Of a DNA stretch of 64,000 nucleotides, positions 16,130 to 23,925 are shown in pieces. The translations under genes were made by a program, and so were the position numbers. Under the pieces are notes generated by a model. It was not told the DNA's origin, did no database searches, and saw only the letters and a list, made by a program, of their open reading frames with translations. The DNA lies in NCBI GenBank assembly GCA_964462945.1, contig CAYWZW010000003.1:1-64000 (forward strand). Direction: 5' to 3'. Within the stretch, counting starts at the first letter, position 1. The number at the start of each line of letters is the position of its first letter. This stretch comes from GCA-020343675 sp964462945 (GTDB lineage: Bacteria; Planctomycetota; Phycisphaerae; Sedimentisphaerales; Anaerobacaceae).

Positions 16130-16147
16130 TTAAAAAATGCAACGACT

Positions 16148-17620
16148 CTAATATTTTTTTCTGAATCTCGCAGCGGGGATGTTCATGAGCTTGCGGTACT
16201 TTGCGACGGTGCGTCGGGCCAAACTGTTGATGCCCGCCTTCTCCAGCATTTTCTTTATCTGGTCGTCGTTCAAGGGCTTTGCTTTATCCTCCTGGTCGAT
16301 GATTTCCTGCAGTTTGGCCCTTATGGCCTCCCAGCTATGGCCCTGGCCTTCGGTGTCTTCCCTGCCGCCGCTGAAGAACTTGCGAAGCGGCAATATTCCC
16401 CAGGGGCACCGGATGTATTTGCCGGCGACGGCGCGAGAGACTGTCGCTAAGTGTACCCCCACGTCCGCGGCGACTTTCGACATCGGCAGCGGCCGAAGAT
16501 ACAACTGGCCTTTCTCGAAGAAGTCTTTCTGATACTTCACGACCGCCTGCGTGACCTTCAGCAGCGTATTTTTTCGCTGCTCGATGGCGTCCATGATCCA
16601 CTGGGCGGATCGCAGATTATTCTGCAGGAATTTTCTCGTGTTTTCGCTGACCCCGGCATCCTTCGCCATTTTCGCGTAGTAGTCATTGAGTCTCAGATGC
16701 GGCAGACTGGAATCGGCGAGTCTCACGAAGTACCGGCCGGAATCATCCTCGGATTCCACGATCACGTCGGGGGTGATCGGATGGTTTTGGTCTGGGCCGA
16801 TTTGCAGGCCCGGCGAGGTGTCGAGCTTGCTCATCCGCCCGATGGCCCGATTGACCGTCTCGACGCTGCAATTCATTTTCCTGGCGATGTCAGGCAGGTG
16901 GTTCTCAAGCAGCTTATCCATGTGCTCGCGGACCAGGCGCGATTCGAAGCTCATATCTTCGCTGCTCTGGGCCATCTGGATCAGCAGGCACTCCTTCAAG
17001 TCACGCGCGCCGACGCCCGGCGGCTCTAATCTCTGCACGAGCTCCAGCGCCTGCTTCAAATCATCGACCGTGAAATCGCCCCTGTCCTTGTTATACAACT
17101 GCTCCAACCTCACGGTCAGATACCCTCTGTCGTCGATATAGTCTATAATCATATCACCGGCTTTTTTCATGGACTCCTCGGCATCCCCTAACCGCCACTG
17201 GTCGGCCAAATATTCGTGCAGTGACTGAGGGGGGGCGGCGGTGTTTTTCAACGCTTCAAGTTTTCGGTCCGGTTCGTCGGTTTGAACGCGCCGACGGAAG
17301 GGACCCGCCTGGTCCATGTAGTCCGTGAAGCCGTCACCAATAGTTTCAAGACGCTCGAAGTCTTCCGCCTTGTCGGTATCGGTGCCGACCACCAGGTCCT
17401 TCTCGTCCGTATCGTCTTGAGGCGGCTCCGGGGTCGAATCGGCCTCCTCCGGGTTTTCAGGCTCCGCCATCTCCAGCACGGGGTTGCTGTTAAGCTCCTG
17501 CTCGATTCTTTCCTGAAGCGCGAGGATCGAAAGCTGGAGAATCTCCATCGATTGAATCATGTGCGGAGCGAGCTTCATCCTCTGCTCCATCCGCATCTGA
17601 TTTGTCATCTCCAGCTTCAT
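16148..17620 (-). CDS. rpoN: RNA polymerase sigma-54 factor
   Basis: The 490-residue protein has the three RpoN regions in order. The Gln/Leu-rich activator-contact region is at residues 1-50 (MEQRMKLAPHMIQSMEILQL), followed by an acidic linker (about 60-130), the core-binding region, and the DNA-binding region with an HTH near LPMSKVAADVGVHLATVSRA. The RpoN box is intact as ARRTVAKYR (about 468-476). Sigma-54 requires enhancer-binding activators, none of which is encoded in this window. It is downstream of the arsenic regulator but has its own extended -10 promoter. Length and motifs are normal. Confidence 0.96.
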   Translation of the reverse strand: MKLEMTNQMRMEQRMKLAPHMIQSMEILQLSILALQERIEQELNSNPVLEMAEPENPEEADSTPEPPQDDTDEKDLVVGTDTDKAEDFERLETIGDGFTDYMDQAGPFRRRVQTDEPDRKLEALKNTAAPPQSLHEYLADQWRLGDAEESMKKAGDMIIDYIDDRGYLTVRLEQLYNKDRGDFTVDDLKQALELVQRLEPPGVGARDLKECLLIQMAQSSEDMSFESRLVREHMDKLLENHLPDIARKMNCSVETVNRAIGRMSKLDTSPGLQIGPDQNHPITPDVIVESEDDSGRYFVRLADSSLPHLRLNDYYAKMAKDAGVSENTRKFLQNNLRSAQWIMDAIEQRKNTLLKVTQAVVKYQKDFFEKGQLYLRPLPMSKVAADVGVHLATVSRAVAGKYIRCPWGILPLRKFFSGGREDTEGQGHSWEAIRAKLQEIIDQEDKAKPLNDDQIKKMLEKAGINSLARRTVAKYRKLMNIPAARFRKKY

Positions 17621-17671
17621 GACAACACCTGAAAAAACGCTCCGTGCCGGCTCGTTACCTGAACTGCTTCT

Positions 17672-17680
17672 ATTATATCA
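17672..17680 (-). promoter_or_regulatory. Extended -10 promoter element upstream of rpoN
   Basis: The minus strand reads TGATATAAT here, a perfect -10 hexamer with the TG extension, 52 bases before the rpoN start. No good -35 is present at 17 bases, which fits an extended -10 promoter. Confidence 0.5.
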
Positions 17681-17751
17681 TAAACGCATCAAGAAATGTC
17701 GTCAAGATTGGAAGGGCAGTTGACAGACTTCGCGGATAGAGAGCGGAAGAG

Positions 17752-18357
17752 TTACTCTAATTCCTGTCTGCCGATGATCGCGTCGGTGAGCATTCTGCCG
17801 CTTGCATACTCGATGGTTGTGCCGGTGGGCAGGCCTCTGGCCAGCCGGGTGATCTTCACACCGGTTGCTCTGAGCAGGGAGCTTATGTAAAGCGTTGTGC
17901 CGTCGCCGGCAATATTGGGATTTGTCGCCATTATTACTTCTTTGACATCCCCATGGCGCACCCGCTCGATGAGTTGTGTAATCGTCAGATCGCCCGGCTC
18001 GATCCCTTCAAGCGGGGCGATATGGCCGCCGAGAACGTGATAGACCCACTTGCAACTGCCTGTCTTTTCAAGACTTATGACGTCTTTGGGCTGCTCGACC
18101 ACACAAATCAGGCCTTTGTCCCGCCGAGGGTCCGAGCAGATTTGGCAGACGGCTTGTTCCGAGAGATTGAAGCAGATTTCGCAGCGTTTGATCTTGTTCT
18201 TTACATCCCGGATCGCCTCGGCGAGCGCCATGGCTTCATCCGGCTTGGCCTTCAAGATATGAAAAGCCAGCCTCTCGGCCGTCTTGGGTCCCACCCCCGG
18301 CAGCTTCCCAAACTCATCGATGAGTTTGTTCAGGCTCTCCGTATATGCACCGCCCAT
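17752..18357 (-). CDS. recR: Recombination protein RecR
   Basis: The 201-residue protein has all RecR parts: N-terminal helix-hairpin-helix (LPGVGPKTAERLAFHIL), the four-Cys zinc finger (Cys59, 62, 71, 74), the Toprim domain starting CVVEQPKDVISLE, and the C-terminal Walker-like segment ITRLARGLPTGTTIEYA. RecR works with RecO/RecF in loading RecA at gaps. It follows dnaX by 19 bases. The ybaB gene that usually lies between dnaX and recR is absent here. The reading frame is complete. Confidence 0.97.
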   Translation of the reverse strand: MGGAYTESLNKLIDEFGKLPGVGPKTAERLAFHILKAKPDEAMALAEAIRDVKNKIKRCEICFNLSEQAVCQICSDPRRDKGLICVVEQPKDVISLEKTGSCKWVYHVLGGHIAPLEGIEPGDLTITQLIERVRHGDVKEVIMATNPNIAGDGTTLYISSLLRATGVKITRLARGLPTGTTIEYASGRMLTDAIIGRQELE

Positions 18358-18376
18358 AATTCATCCTGCCATTCTA

Positions 18377-20050
18377 CTAATCTTCTTCGATGCCGGTAAT
18401 TGTCGCGTCGAGACCCATGAGGACGGTCTTGACGGCGGGATCGTTGACCAGCTCGTTTCTCTTCTGGCTGCCGGGCACTGGCTGGTTCACGCCGGCTTCG
18501 ATTGGCGGTGGTTCATGAGCAGCCGTTTCAAACTTCAACCTGACAGGCATCGAGAGCTGCTCACCTAACAAGGCCTGGATTTGTTCCATTCGCCCGTTGC
18601 GTTCGCACATTTTTTTCTGCATTTGGGCTGATGGGCCGAACTCAAGGGTCAAGACGCCATCCCCGAATCGGCTCGGCACAGCGGAGCTTAGCAACCCGGC
18701 AGTGCCCGGCCCGAGTTTAGAGTTTATGAGCCTCAGAATGCTCGGCCAGTTGTCTTTTATTGACGGGATATCTGTTGACCGTGGGAAACTTACTGATTCT
18801 TGACTTGCGGCCGGCGGCTCATCATCTTCAATTTCTTGCCTGCTGCTTTGGAATGTTGTGGGTACTTCAGTCCTGGTGCTTGCGGCTACTTTTTTTTTAA
18901 CGCTGGCCGTCGAGCCCGATTTCAATTGTGACAGAAGCTCATCGACGTTCAGGAAATGCTCGCTCAAGGCGAATCTCAGCAGCGACGCTTCTAAAAGCGC
19001 CCTGCTCGTATCGCTGTTCTTGACGGCCCACCGCAGTTTTTCCAGGGTCGCGATGTTGTAAATAAGTGCGGCGATATCAAATTTCTCAGCCAACTCACCG
19101 GCCCGCTTTCGCTGCTGGCTGGTCAAAATCAAAAGTTCGCTCTGCGGCCCCGTGGATTTGACGACCATCAGATCACGCATATAGTCGATCAGCGAATCGA
19201 CGATCTGGACTTCGCTTACGCCGGTACCGATTAAGCTCTCTATCGCCGCCAGCGTCCCGGCCGCATCGCTGCTGCCGATTTGCTCGATCAGATTCCATAT
19301 TTTTTCGCTGTTGGGGCAGCCCAGGTATTTTTCCAGCAGCGAAGCACTCAGCGGCTCGACGCCCGTGCTTATCAGCCTGTCCAACAGACTCAGGCCGTCT
19401 CGCATCGAGCCGTTTGCCATCTTTGCCAGCGGTAAGACCAAATCCTCCTCGTATTTAATCTTCTCCTGCCCGAGTATCGACCTGAGTTGCCCGGCTATCG
19501 CGGTGGGGCCGATGTTGCTGAAATCGAACCGCTGGCACCTCGATTGGATCGTCGCGATGACCTTGTTCGGCTCGGTGGTCGCGAGAATAAACTTAACATG
19601 GTCAGGCGGCTCTTCCAGTATTTTCAACAGGGCATTGAACGCTGGCACAGAGAGCATGTGGACTTCGTCGATGATATAGATCTTGAACCGTGCGCGGGCC
19701 GGCCTGTAGATGGCATTTTGACGAAGCTCGCGCACCTGCTCGACGCCGTTGTTTGTCGCGCCGTCGATCTCGATGACGTCGATATCGTCACCGGCGTTCA
19801 CGGCGATACAGCTATCGCACTTGCAGCACGGCGCCGTGGTGGGGCCGTCAGCCGCAAGGCAGTTGAGCGCTTTGGCTAACACGCGCGCCATTGTCGTCTT
19901 GCCGACGCCGCGGGTGCCCGTAAAGAGGTAGGCGTGGGCGACCCTGCCGGTTTTTATGGCGTTCTTCAGCGTCTGGGCGATGGCGTCCTGCCCGATGACG
20001 TCATCGAACGTCTGCGACCTGTATTTCCTTGCAAGAACCGTATACGACAT
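18377..20050 (-). CDS. dnaX: DNA polymerase III subunit gamma/tau
   Basis: The 557-residue clamp-loader ATPase has the N-terminal RuvB-like ATPase domain with Walker A GTRGVGKTTMARVL (about residues 45-58), a zinc-binding CCKCDSC (about 75-81), Walker B IIDEVHMLS and sensor 1 ILATTEPNKV. The collar domain follows, then a variable Ser/Pro-rich tau region. It is the first protein gene after the SRP RNA gene and leads into recR. Its start codon now lies at the inner edge of a 36-bp inverted repeat that belongs to an inserted cassette, and no clear Shine-Dalgarno sequence is present, so its translation signals may have been altered by the insertion. Confidence 0.97.
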   Translation of the reverse strand: MSYTVLARKYRSQTFDDVIGQDAIAQTLKNAIKTGRVAHAYLFTGTRGVGKTTMARVLAKALNCLAADGPTTAPCCKCDSCIAVNAGDDIDVIEIDGATNNGVEQVRELRQNAIYRPARARFKIYIIDEVHMLSVPAFNALLKILEEPPDHVKFILATTEPNKVIATIQSRCQRFDFSNIGPTAIAGQLRSILGQEKIKYEEDLVLPLAKMANGSMRDGLSLLDRLISTGVEPLSASLLEKYLGCPNSEKIWNLIEQIGSSDAAGTLAAIESLIGTGVSEVQIVDSLIDYMRDLMVVKSTGPQSELLILTSQQRKRAGELAEKFDIAALIYNIATLEKLRWAVKNSDTSRALLEASLLRFALSEHFLNVDELLSQLKSGSTASVKKKVAASTRTEVPTTFQSSRQEIEDDEPPAASQESVSFPRSTDIPSIKDNWPSILRLINSKLGPGTAGLLSSAVPSRFGDGVLTLEFGPSAQMQKKMCERNGRMEQIQALLGEQLSMPVRLKFETAAHEPPPIEAGVNQPVPGSQKRNELVNDPAVKTVLMGLDATITGIEED

Positions 20051-20084
20051 TGACTATTTACCACTGACTATTGACTATTGAGAG
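20049..20084. repeat. Left terminal inverted repeat (36 bp) of a cassette
   Basis: This 36-bp sequence, starting attgactattt, matches the reverse complement of 20464-20499 at 30 of 36 positions by my alignment. The pair flanks the four-helix-bundle gene and the whole element is 451 bp. The first two bases belong to the dnaX start codon region. The repeat is built from tgactat-like heptamers. Confidence 0.75.
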
Positions 20085-20096
20085 TATGCCCAACGC

Positions 20097-20463
20097 TCAT
20101 CCAGGCTTCTTTCTGAGCCCGCGGGCAGTTTTTCTTGAAGACACAAGTATCGAAGTTAGCTCTCGCCCTTCCTGCAGCAGGGGGAGTACTCGCTGTTTTT
20201 TCAACAACTGCTCGTCAATGATGAACTCCATCCAAAAACAAGATTCATCGCTTTCTTCTATCACGATGCTCAATTTTGAAATAAAACCCGGTTTCGATTG
20301 TGCGATACAAACAGCCCGGTAATTTGCCGCTGCGGAAGTTGAACACCTTATCAGTTGGCCTTTTATGTGATTACCCAAAGCTGTCTGAGGCAGAGCTAAG
20401 GCCACTTTGACACACCGGGTGGGCGAAATCCTTGATTCTATCCTTTAACTCATCTGGATCCAT
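20097..20463 (-). pseudogene. Four-helix-bundle protein (23S rRNA intervening-sequence family), frameshifted
   Basis: From ATG 20463 the frame reads MDPDELKDRIKDFAH and is then shifted; the family sequence continues in another frame from about 20414 as RCVKVALALPQTALGNH, then LIRCSTSAAANYRAV, SKLSIVIEESDESCFWME and a Leu-rich last helix ending in KKPG. One extra C in the run at 20417-20419 (minus strand CCC) accounts for the break, so either the gene is dead or the base is an assembly error. The family forms pentameric four-helix bundles, occurs in 23S rRNA intervening sequences and as free genes, and has no known enzymatic function. The gene fills a cassette bounded by 36-bp inverted repeats. 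Confidence 0.75.
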
Positions 20464-20499
20464 TTCTCAATATTCAATTGTCAATAGAAAATAGTCAAT
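20464..20499. repeat. Right terminal inverted repeat (36 bp) of the cassette
   Basis: Partner of the repeat at 20049-20084 in inverted orientation (30 of 36 identical). It abuts the start codon of the four-helix-bundle gene and ends 11 bases before the SRP RNA gene's 3' end. Confidence 0.75.
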
Positions 20500-20510
20500 T
20501 TAAAAGGTGG

Positions 20511-20603
20511 CCGGGTTTACCCACAGCACGACCAAACACACGTTTATGGCTGCTCGGTTCCCCGCCTGACCAGGTTCACGGGCTCGGTCTGCATGGGACC
20601 CGG
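20511..20603 (-). ncRNA. ffs: Bacterial small signal recognition particle RNA (4.5S-like)
   Basis: On the minus strand the sequence has the conserved SRP domain IV: gtcaggcggggaaccgagca, in which the GGAA tetraloop is closed by CGG/CCG and flanked by the expected internal loops (gtcagg on one side, agcagc on the other). The ends, ccgggtccca and tgggtaaacccgg, pair to form the terminal stem, giving a hairpin of about 93 nt without an Alu domain. It scaffolds Ffh for membrane protein targeting. The order SRP RNA, dnaX, recR is also known from Bacillus subtilis, which supports the call. Confidence 0.85.
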
Positions 20604-20728
20604 CCGAAAATCATTGGTTCCGCCCTCGGCGGATATTCGATATTGATGATCGACTATCGGCTGCTCACAACATTTACAGGCCGTCAGTATAGCAGCAAAA
20701 AAACTATTTTCCACAAAAACATTTTGGT

Positions 20729-20757
20729 TTGACAAATTTTGTTTCAGCCGCTATTTT
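20729..20757 (+). promoter_or_regulatory. Sigma-70 type promoter upstream of ferredoxin
   Basis: TTGACA (20729-20734) and TATTTT (20752-20757) are separated by 17 bases. The transcript would have a leader of about 130 bases before the ferredoxin start at 20893; I see no riboswitch in it. Confidence 0.65.
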
Positions 20758-20892
20758 CTGCGCGAATGAATTCTGACCGCTGAAAGAAGCGTCAAGACAG
20801 AGAAAAAGAATCAGTACAACGACGACCCACTTGTTTTTCTGAGCCTCTCGAAGATGGGCGAAGAATTCCAGGTGCAAGGAAGGAGTGTTACT

Positions 20893-21075
20893 ATGACAGT
20901 CAGAATTGAAGATACCTGCACGGCGTGCGGACTCTGCTGTGATACCTGCCCCGAGGTCTTTGAAATGGGGGATGATATGGCGCAGGTCATTGTCGATGAG
21001 GTTCCCGCTGAGCACGAGGACGCCGTTCAGCAGGCGGCCGACGAATGTCCCGTCGAGGCCATCATCGTCGAATAA
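20893..21075 (+). CDS. Small [4Fe-4S] ferredoxin
   Basis: The start is ATG 20893, with AGGAAGGAG shortly upstream; a longer frame from 20854 has no such site. The 60-residue protein begins MTVRIEDTCTACGLCCDTCP and has a distant AADECPVEAI, the layout of monocluster Thermotoga/Desulfovibrio-type ferredoxins in which three N-terminal cysteines and the distant one hold a single cluster. Extra cysteines (16 and 19) may form a disulfide or a second site. It is an electron carrier for low-potential reactions. It converges with proC, with one base between the stop codons. Confidence 0.93.
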   Translation: MTVRIEDTCTACGLCCDTCPEVFEMGDDMAQVIVDEVPAEHEDAVQQAADECPVEAIIVE

Positions 21076-21076
21076 A

Positions 21077-21886
21077 TCAGCCGGACAGCTCCTTGCTCCT
21101 GTTGCGGGCTGCCGTCAGAGCATCGGTTATCAGCCGGCTGAAATTGTTTGCCCCAAGGACTTTCATCGCGGCTGCCGTTGTTCCGCCGGGTGAGGTGACC
21201 TTTTGACGAAGCTCGGCGGGGCTTTCACCGTGCTTGTCTGCTTCGACCGCCAGCAACCCGGCCCCCTTGGCGGTCTGCAGAACCAGGTCTTTTGCGATGG
21301 TCTCGGGCAGGCCCAGTTTAACACCGGCCTTGATCATTTCCTCCATCAGGAGAAAATAGTAAGCAGGCCCGCTGCCGCTGACCGCCGTCACGGCATCGAT
21401 CAAATCTTCGTCGTCAACGACAACGGTTGTGCCGACCGACGAGAAAATTGACACGGCTTTTTCCAGCAGGGGCCTGGCCCGCTTGTTGGCGAACAACGCG
21501 CTGGCTCCTTCGCCGATCAGGGCCGGGGTGTTGGGCATCACACGAACGACTGCCATCTCACCCAATACGGCGGCAATCTTTGCGACCCTTATCCCTGCGG
21601 CGATGGATATGATAAGGGTCCCGGCGCCGACGGCACCTTTTACACTCTCCAGCGCCTCGGTCATGTTCTGGGGCTTGACGCTCAGGACAACCGTATCAGC
21701 CTTCGCCGCCAGCTCGGCGTTGCTCTGCACCGGAACGACACGATAGTTCGTGGAGAGGAACTTGAGCCGTTCGGCCCTGATATCGCTTACAAAGACATTT
21801 TCAGGCGTGTACACGTTGGCCGCAATGATGCCCTTTATCAGGGCCTCAGCCATATTCCCGCTGCCTGCAAAGCCAATCGCGCCCAC
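21077..21886 (-). CDS. proC: Pyrroline-5-carboxylate reductase
   Basis: The 269-residue protein starts MGAIGFAGSGNMAEALIKGI, the Rossmann NAD(P) site of ProC, and has the substrate-site signature in AVSGSGPAYYFLLMEEMIKA (about residues 168-187) followed by helix KLGLPETIAKDLVLQTAKGA. It catalyses the last step of proline biosynthesis. The C-terminal signature SPGGTTAAAMKVL is intact. It is a single gene, convergent with ferredoxin and divergent from the flavin reductase gene. Length and motifs are normal. Confidence 0.96.
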   Translation of the reverse strand: MGAIGFAGSGNMAEALIKGIIAANVYTPENVFVSDIRAERLKFLSTNYRVVPVQSNAELAAKADTVVLSVKPQNMTEALESVKGAVGAGTLIISIAAGIRVAKIAAVLGEMAVVRVMPNTPALIGEGASALFANKRARPLLEKAVSIFSSVGTTVVVDDEDLIDAVTAVSGSGPAYYFLLMEEMIKAGVKLGLPETIAKDLVLQTAKGAGLLAVEADKHGESPAELRQKVTSPGGTTAAAMKVLGANNFSRLITDALTAARNRSKELSG

Positions 21887-21897
21887 TTCGTTTCTCC

Positions 21898-21926
21898 TTG
21901 TTAGAGCTTATCTGAGAGCGTATAAT
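21898..21926 (+). promoter_or_regulatory. Sigma-70 type promoter of the flavin reductase gene
   Basis: TTGTTA (21898-21903) and a perfect TATAAT (21921-21926) are 17 bases apart. Transcription would start about 45 bases before ATG 21978. The element lies just outside the proC start. Confidence 0.65.
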
Positions 21927-21977
21927 TTCGGCGGTAGATTTCCAGGGCCAATATAAGACCAGTGTTGGAGAAAGGCA

Positions 21978-22481
21978 ATGCAAAAACAGGTTGAATATTC
22001 CGACGCCATCAAGACTAAGTATCCGGAACAGGTGGTGATAGCCATCGCCAGGGACAAAAAGGGCAAAGCCAACCCCGTCACGTTAGGCTGGACGATGATC
22101 GTATCGGGAGATCCGCCGATGATGGCGATAGCCGTTGCGAAGAAGCATTATTCCATCGAAGCGATCACACATTCGAAGTGCTTTACCGTCGCGTTTCCAT
22201 CCTCGCTGATGGCCGATGCGGCGTTGTTCTTCGGCTCCCAATCCGGCAGAAATGCGGACAAATTCGCCGAATTCAAGTGCGAAACGGAGCCGGCCGAAAA
22301 GATTGACTCGATACTGTTGGCTGACGCCGTAGCCAATTTCGAGTGCACGCTCGAATCGCAGATGTCCACCGGCGACCATATAACCTTCATCGGCCGAATC
22401 GTCTGCTCTCACGTCAACACCGAGCTGAAGAAGCGGCTCTACAACCTCGGAGCAGGCCATCAATTAGGTTCGGTTCGCTGA
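21978..22481 (+). CDS. Flavin reductase-like domain protein
   Basis: The 167-residue protein has the FMN-binding split-barrel fold: NPVTLGWTMIVSGDPPMMAI is the characteristic flavin segment, followed by HSKCFTVAFPSSLMADAALF and GDHITFIGRIVCSHVN, ending in YNLGAGHQLGSV. Such proteins use NAD(P)H to reduce FMN, or accept electrons from ferredoxin-like partners. SD GGAGAAAGG precedes the ATG. The length fits the family, so it is probably complete. A link to the nearby ferredoxin is possible but unproven. Confidence 0.88.
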   Translation: MQKQVEYSDAIKTKYPEQVVIAIARDKKGKANPVTLGWTMIVSGDPPMMAIAVAKKHYSIEAITHSKCFTVAFPSSLMADAALFFGSQSGRNADKFAEFKCETEPAEKIDSILLADAVANFECTLESQMSTGDHITFIGRIVCSHVNTELKKRLYNLGAGHQLGSVR

Positions 22482-22510
22482 AGATAATGCAGATTCACAC
22501 GGCCCGGTCG

Positions 22511-22686
22511 GCCGGCAGGGAATCGTCTGCCGAGATTAGCCGGTCAGCAGCTCGAATTCTTCACGGCTGAGCGATTGCCTGAGCTTTTGCAGCGCCGTCA
22601 GCTCAATCTGGCGGATCCTCTCCTTGCTCAAGCCGAGCTGATGCAGGGTTTTTGTCTGCTTCCTTATGGGTGACCCGACAAGCCCC
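22511..22686 (-). pseudogene. Decayed copy of the 3' end of the sigma factor gene at 23926
   Basis: The minus strand encodes KERIRQIELTALQKLRQSLS and EEFELLTG plus stop, the same as the end of the sigma protein at 23926-25620. Upstream it reads GSPIRKQTKTLHQLGLSKER, so 12 bases (four codons of region 4.2) are missing compared with the intact gene. Similarity also continues past the stop codon (22511-22535 against 23901-23925) and ends near 22686. Only the last 48 or so codons are present, so it cannot be functional. It is in the same orientation as the intact gene, about 1.4 kb away. Confidence 0.85.
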
Positions 22687-22971
22687 TCAGAATGGCTCCC
22701 GCTGCGATGATCCAAGGGGATGCCCTGCGCCGACTGCAAGAAACGAGGCCGAAAAGCCTCCTTGGCGCCCAGGCGAACGTCCCGCATCCGCCCGGAAGAC
22801 CGGAAAACCTCGAAAATGGGATAGGCGCAACGGGGGGCGCTGGTACAATAATGTAGCACGGTCCGGCGGCGTAGCCGGGCGAGGTCAAATGGGAAATGTC
22901 GGTTTAATCGTTTATAAATGCGAAAATCACATATATTGAAGTCCTGGCCGAACTACTGGAGAAAGATTATT
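22687..22971. other. Non-coding stretch between sigma remnant and methyltransferase
   Basis: No gene is supported here. An open frame on the minus strand runs into the sigma remnant but its upstream part has no recognisable similarity. Base composition shifts from GC-rich to AT-rich at about 22900, marking the left edge of the low-GC methyltransferase segment. Confidence 0.5.
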
Positions 22972-23733
22972 ATGCAACAATGGTATGAATCATTATTTGA
23001 GAACTATGCGCAGACATACGATAAAGAATGTTATGTTCAGGGGACGCTTGGTGAATGCGACTTCATTGAACAGGAAATAGCGCACGACAAGTCCGCAAAG
23101 ATAATAGATATCGGCTGTGGTACCGGCAGGCATTCCATTGAATTAACAAAAAGAGGCTACAATATTACTGGCGTCGATTTATCAGATTCTCAACTTAAAA
23201 GAGCAAAAGAAAAAGCTGAACAACTAAATCTGAAAATCGACTTTAGAAAGCATGACGCCAGAAATCTGCCGTTTTCCGGTGAATTTGACCTGGCGATAAT
23301 GCTCTGCGAAGGCGTTTTTCCTTTGATGGAAACGGATGAAATGAATTATGAAATTCTGAAAAATGCGACAAAGGCATTGAAAAATAAGGGAAAATTCATA
23401 TTCACGACATTGAACGGGCTGTTCCCGCTTTATCATTCCGTCGAGAAATTTTGCGATGCAGCAGGCGGGGAAGGCAATGCTACATATAAAAGTAACACAT
23501 TCGATTTGATGACATTTCGGGATCACAGTACTCTTGTCATCGAAGATGACGGGGGAAATAAAAGAGAATTAAAATGTAACGAGCGATATTACGTACCCAG
23601 CGAAATAACCTGGCTGTTGAAAACCTTGGGATATAAAAAAATAGATATTCTGGGGGCGAAACTCGGAGCGTTCTCGAGAGAAGACAAGCTGACCGCTGAA
23701 GATTTTGAAATGCTCGTAGTCGCAGAAAAATAG
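22972..23733 (+). CDS. SAM-dependent methyltransferase, low-GC gene
   Basis: From ATG 22972 (GGAG about 13 bases upstream) the protein has 253 residues. Motif I is IIDIGCGTGRHSIELTKRGY (about residues 43-62), followed by ITGVDLSDSQLKRAKEKAEQ (motif II) and FDLAIMLCEGVFPLME (motif IV), a class I Rossmann methyltransferase. The acceptor is unknown. The gene is clearly richer in A and T than its neighbours and uses more AAA, GAA and ATA codons, which suggests acquisition from another source. It lies between the complete sigma gene and a decayed copy of that gene's 3' end. Confidence 0.85.
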   Translation: MQQWYESLFENYAQTYDKECYVQGTLGECDFIEQEIAHDKSAKIIDIGCGTGRHSIELTKRGYNITGVDLSDSQLKRAKEKAEQLNLKIDFRKHDARNLPFSGEFDLAIMLCEGVFPLMETDEMNYEILKNATKALKNKGKFIFTTLNGLFPLYHSVEKFCDAAGGEGNATYKSNTFDLMTFRDHSTLVIEDDGGNKRELKCNERYYVPSEITWLLKTLGYKKIDILGAKLGAFSREDKLTAEDFEMLVVAEK

Positions 23734-23925
23734 CAACTTGAATCATATACCTTTAATAATATTGAATAATTTCAGTGAAGTGCATATGGGAAATCCCAAT
23801 TAATACAATCAGGTTAAAACTGAATAATATAGTATCATAGAATTATGCGAAAGAGCCGGGCCTAAACAGAAACAGTTGCGGCTTCGAATTGTTGTTCTGA
23901 CCGGCAAGGAATCCTCGGCGGAAGA

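Noticed and set aside
20704..21015. 103-residue minus-strand frame with a hydrophobic segment
   Set aside because: It runs opposite to the ferredoxin gene, covers its promoter and coding region, has no ribosome site and no recognisable domain.
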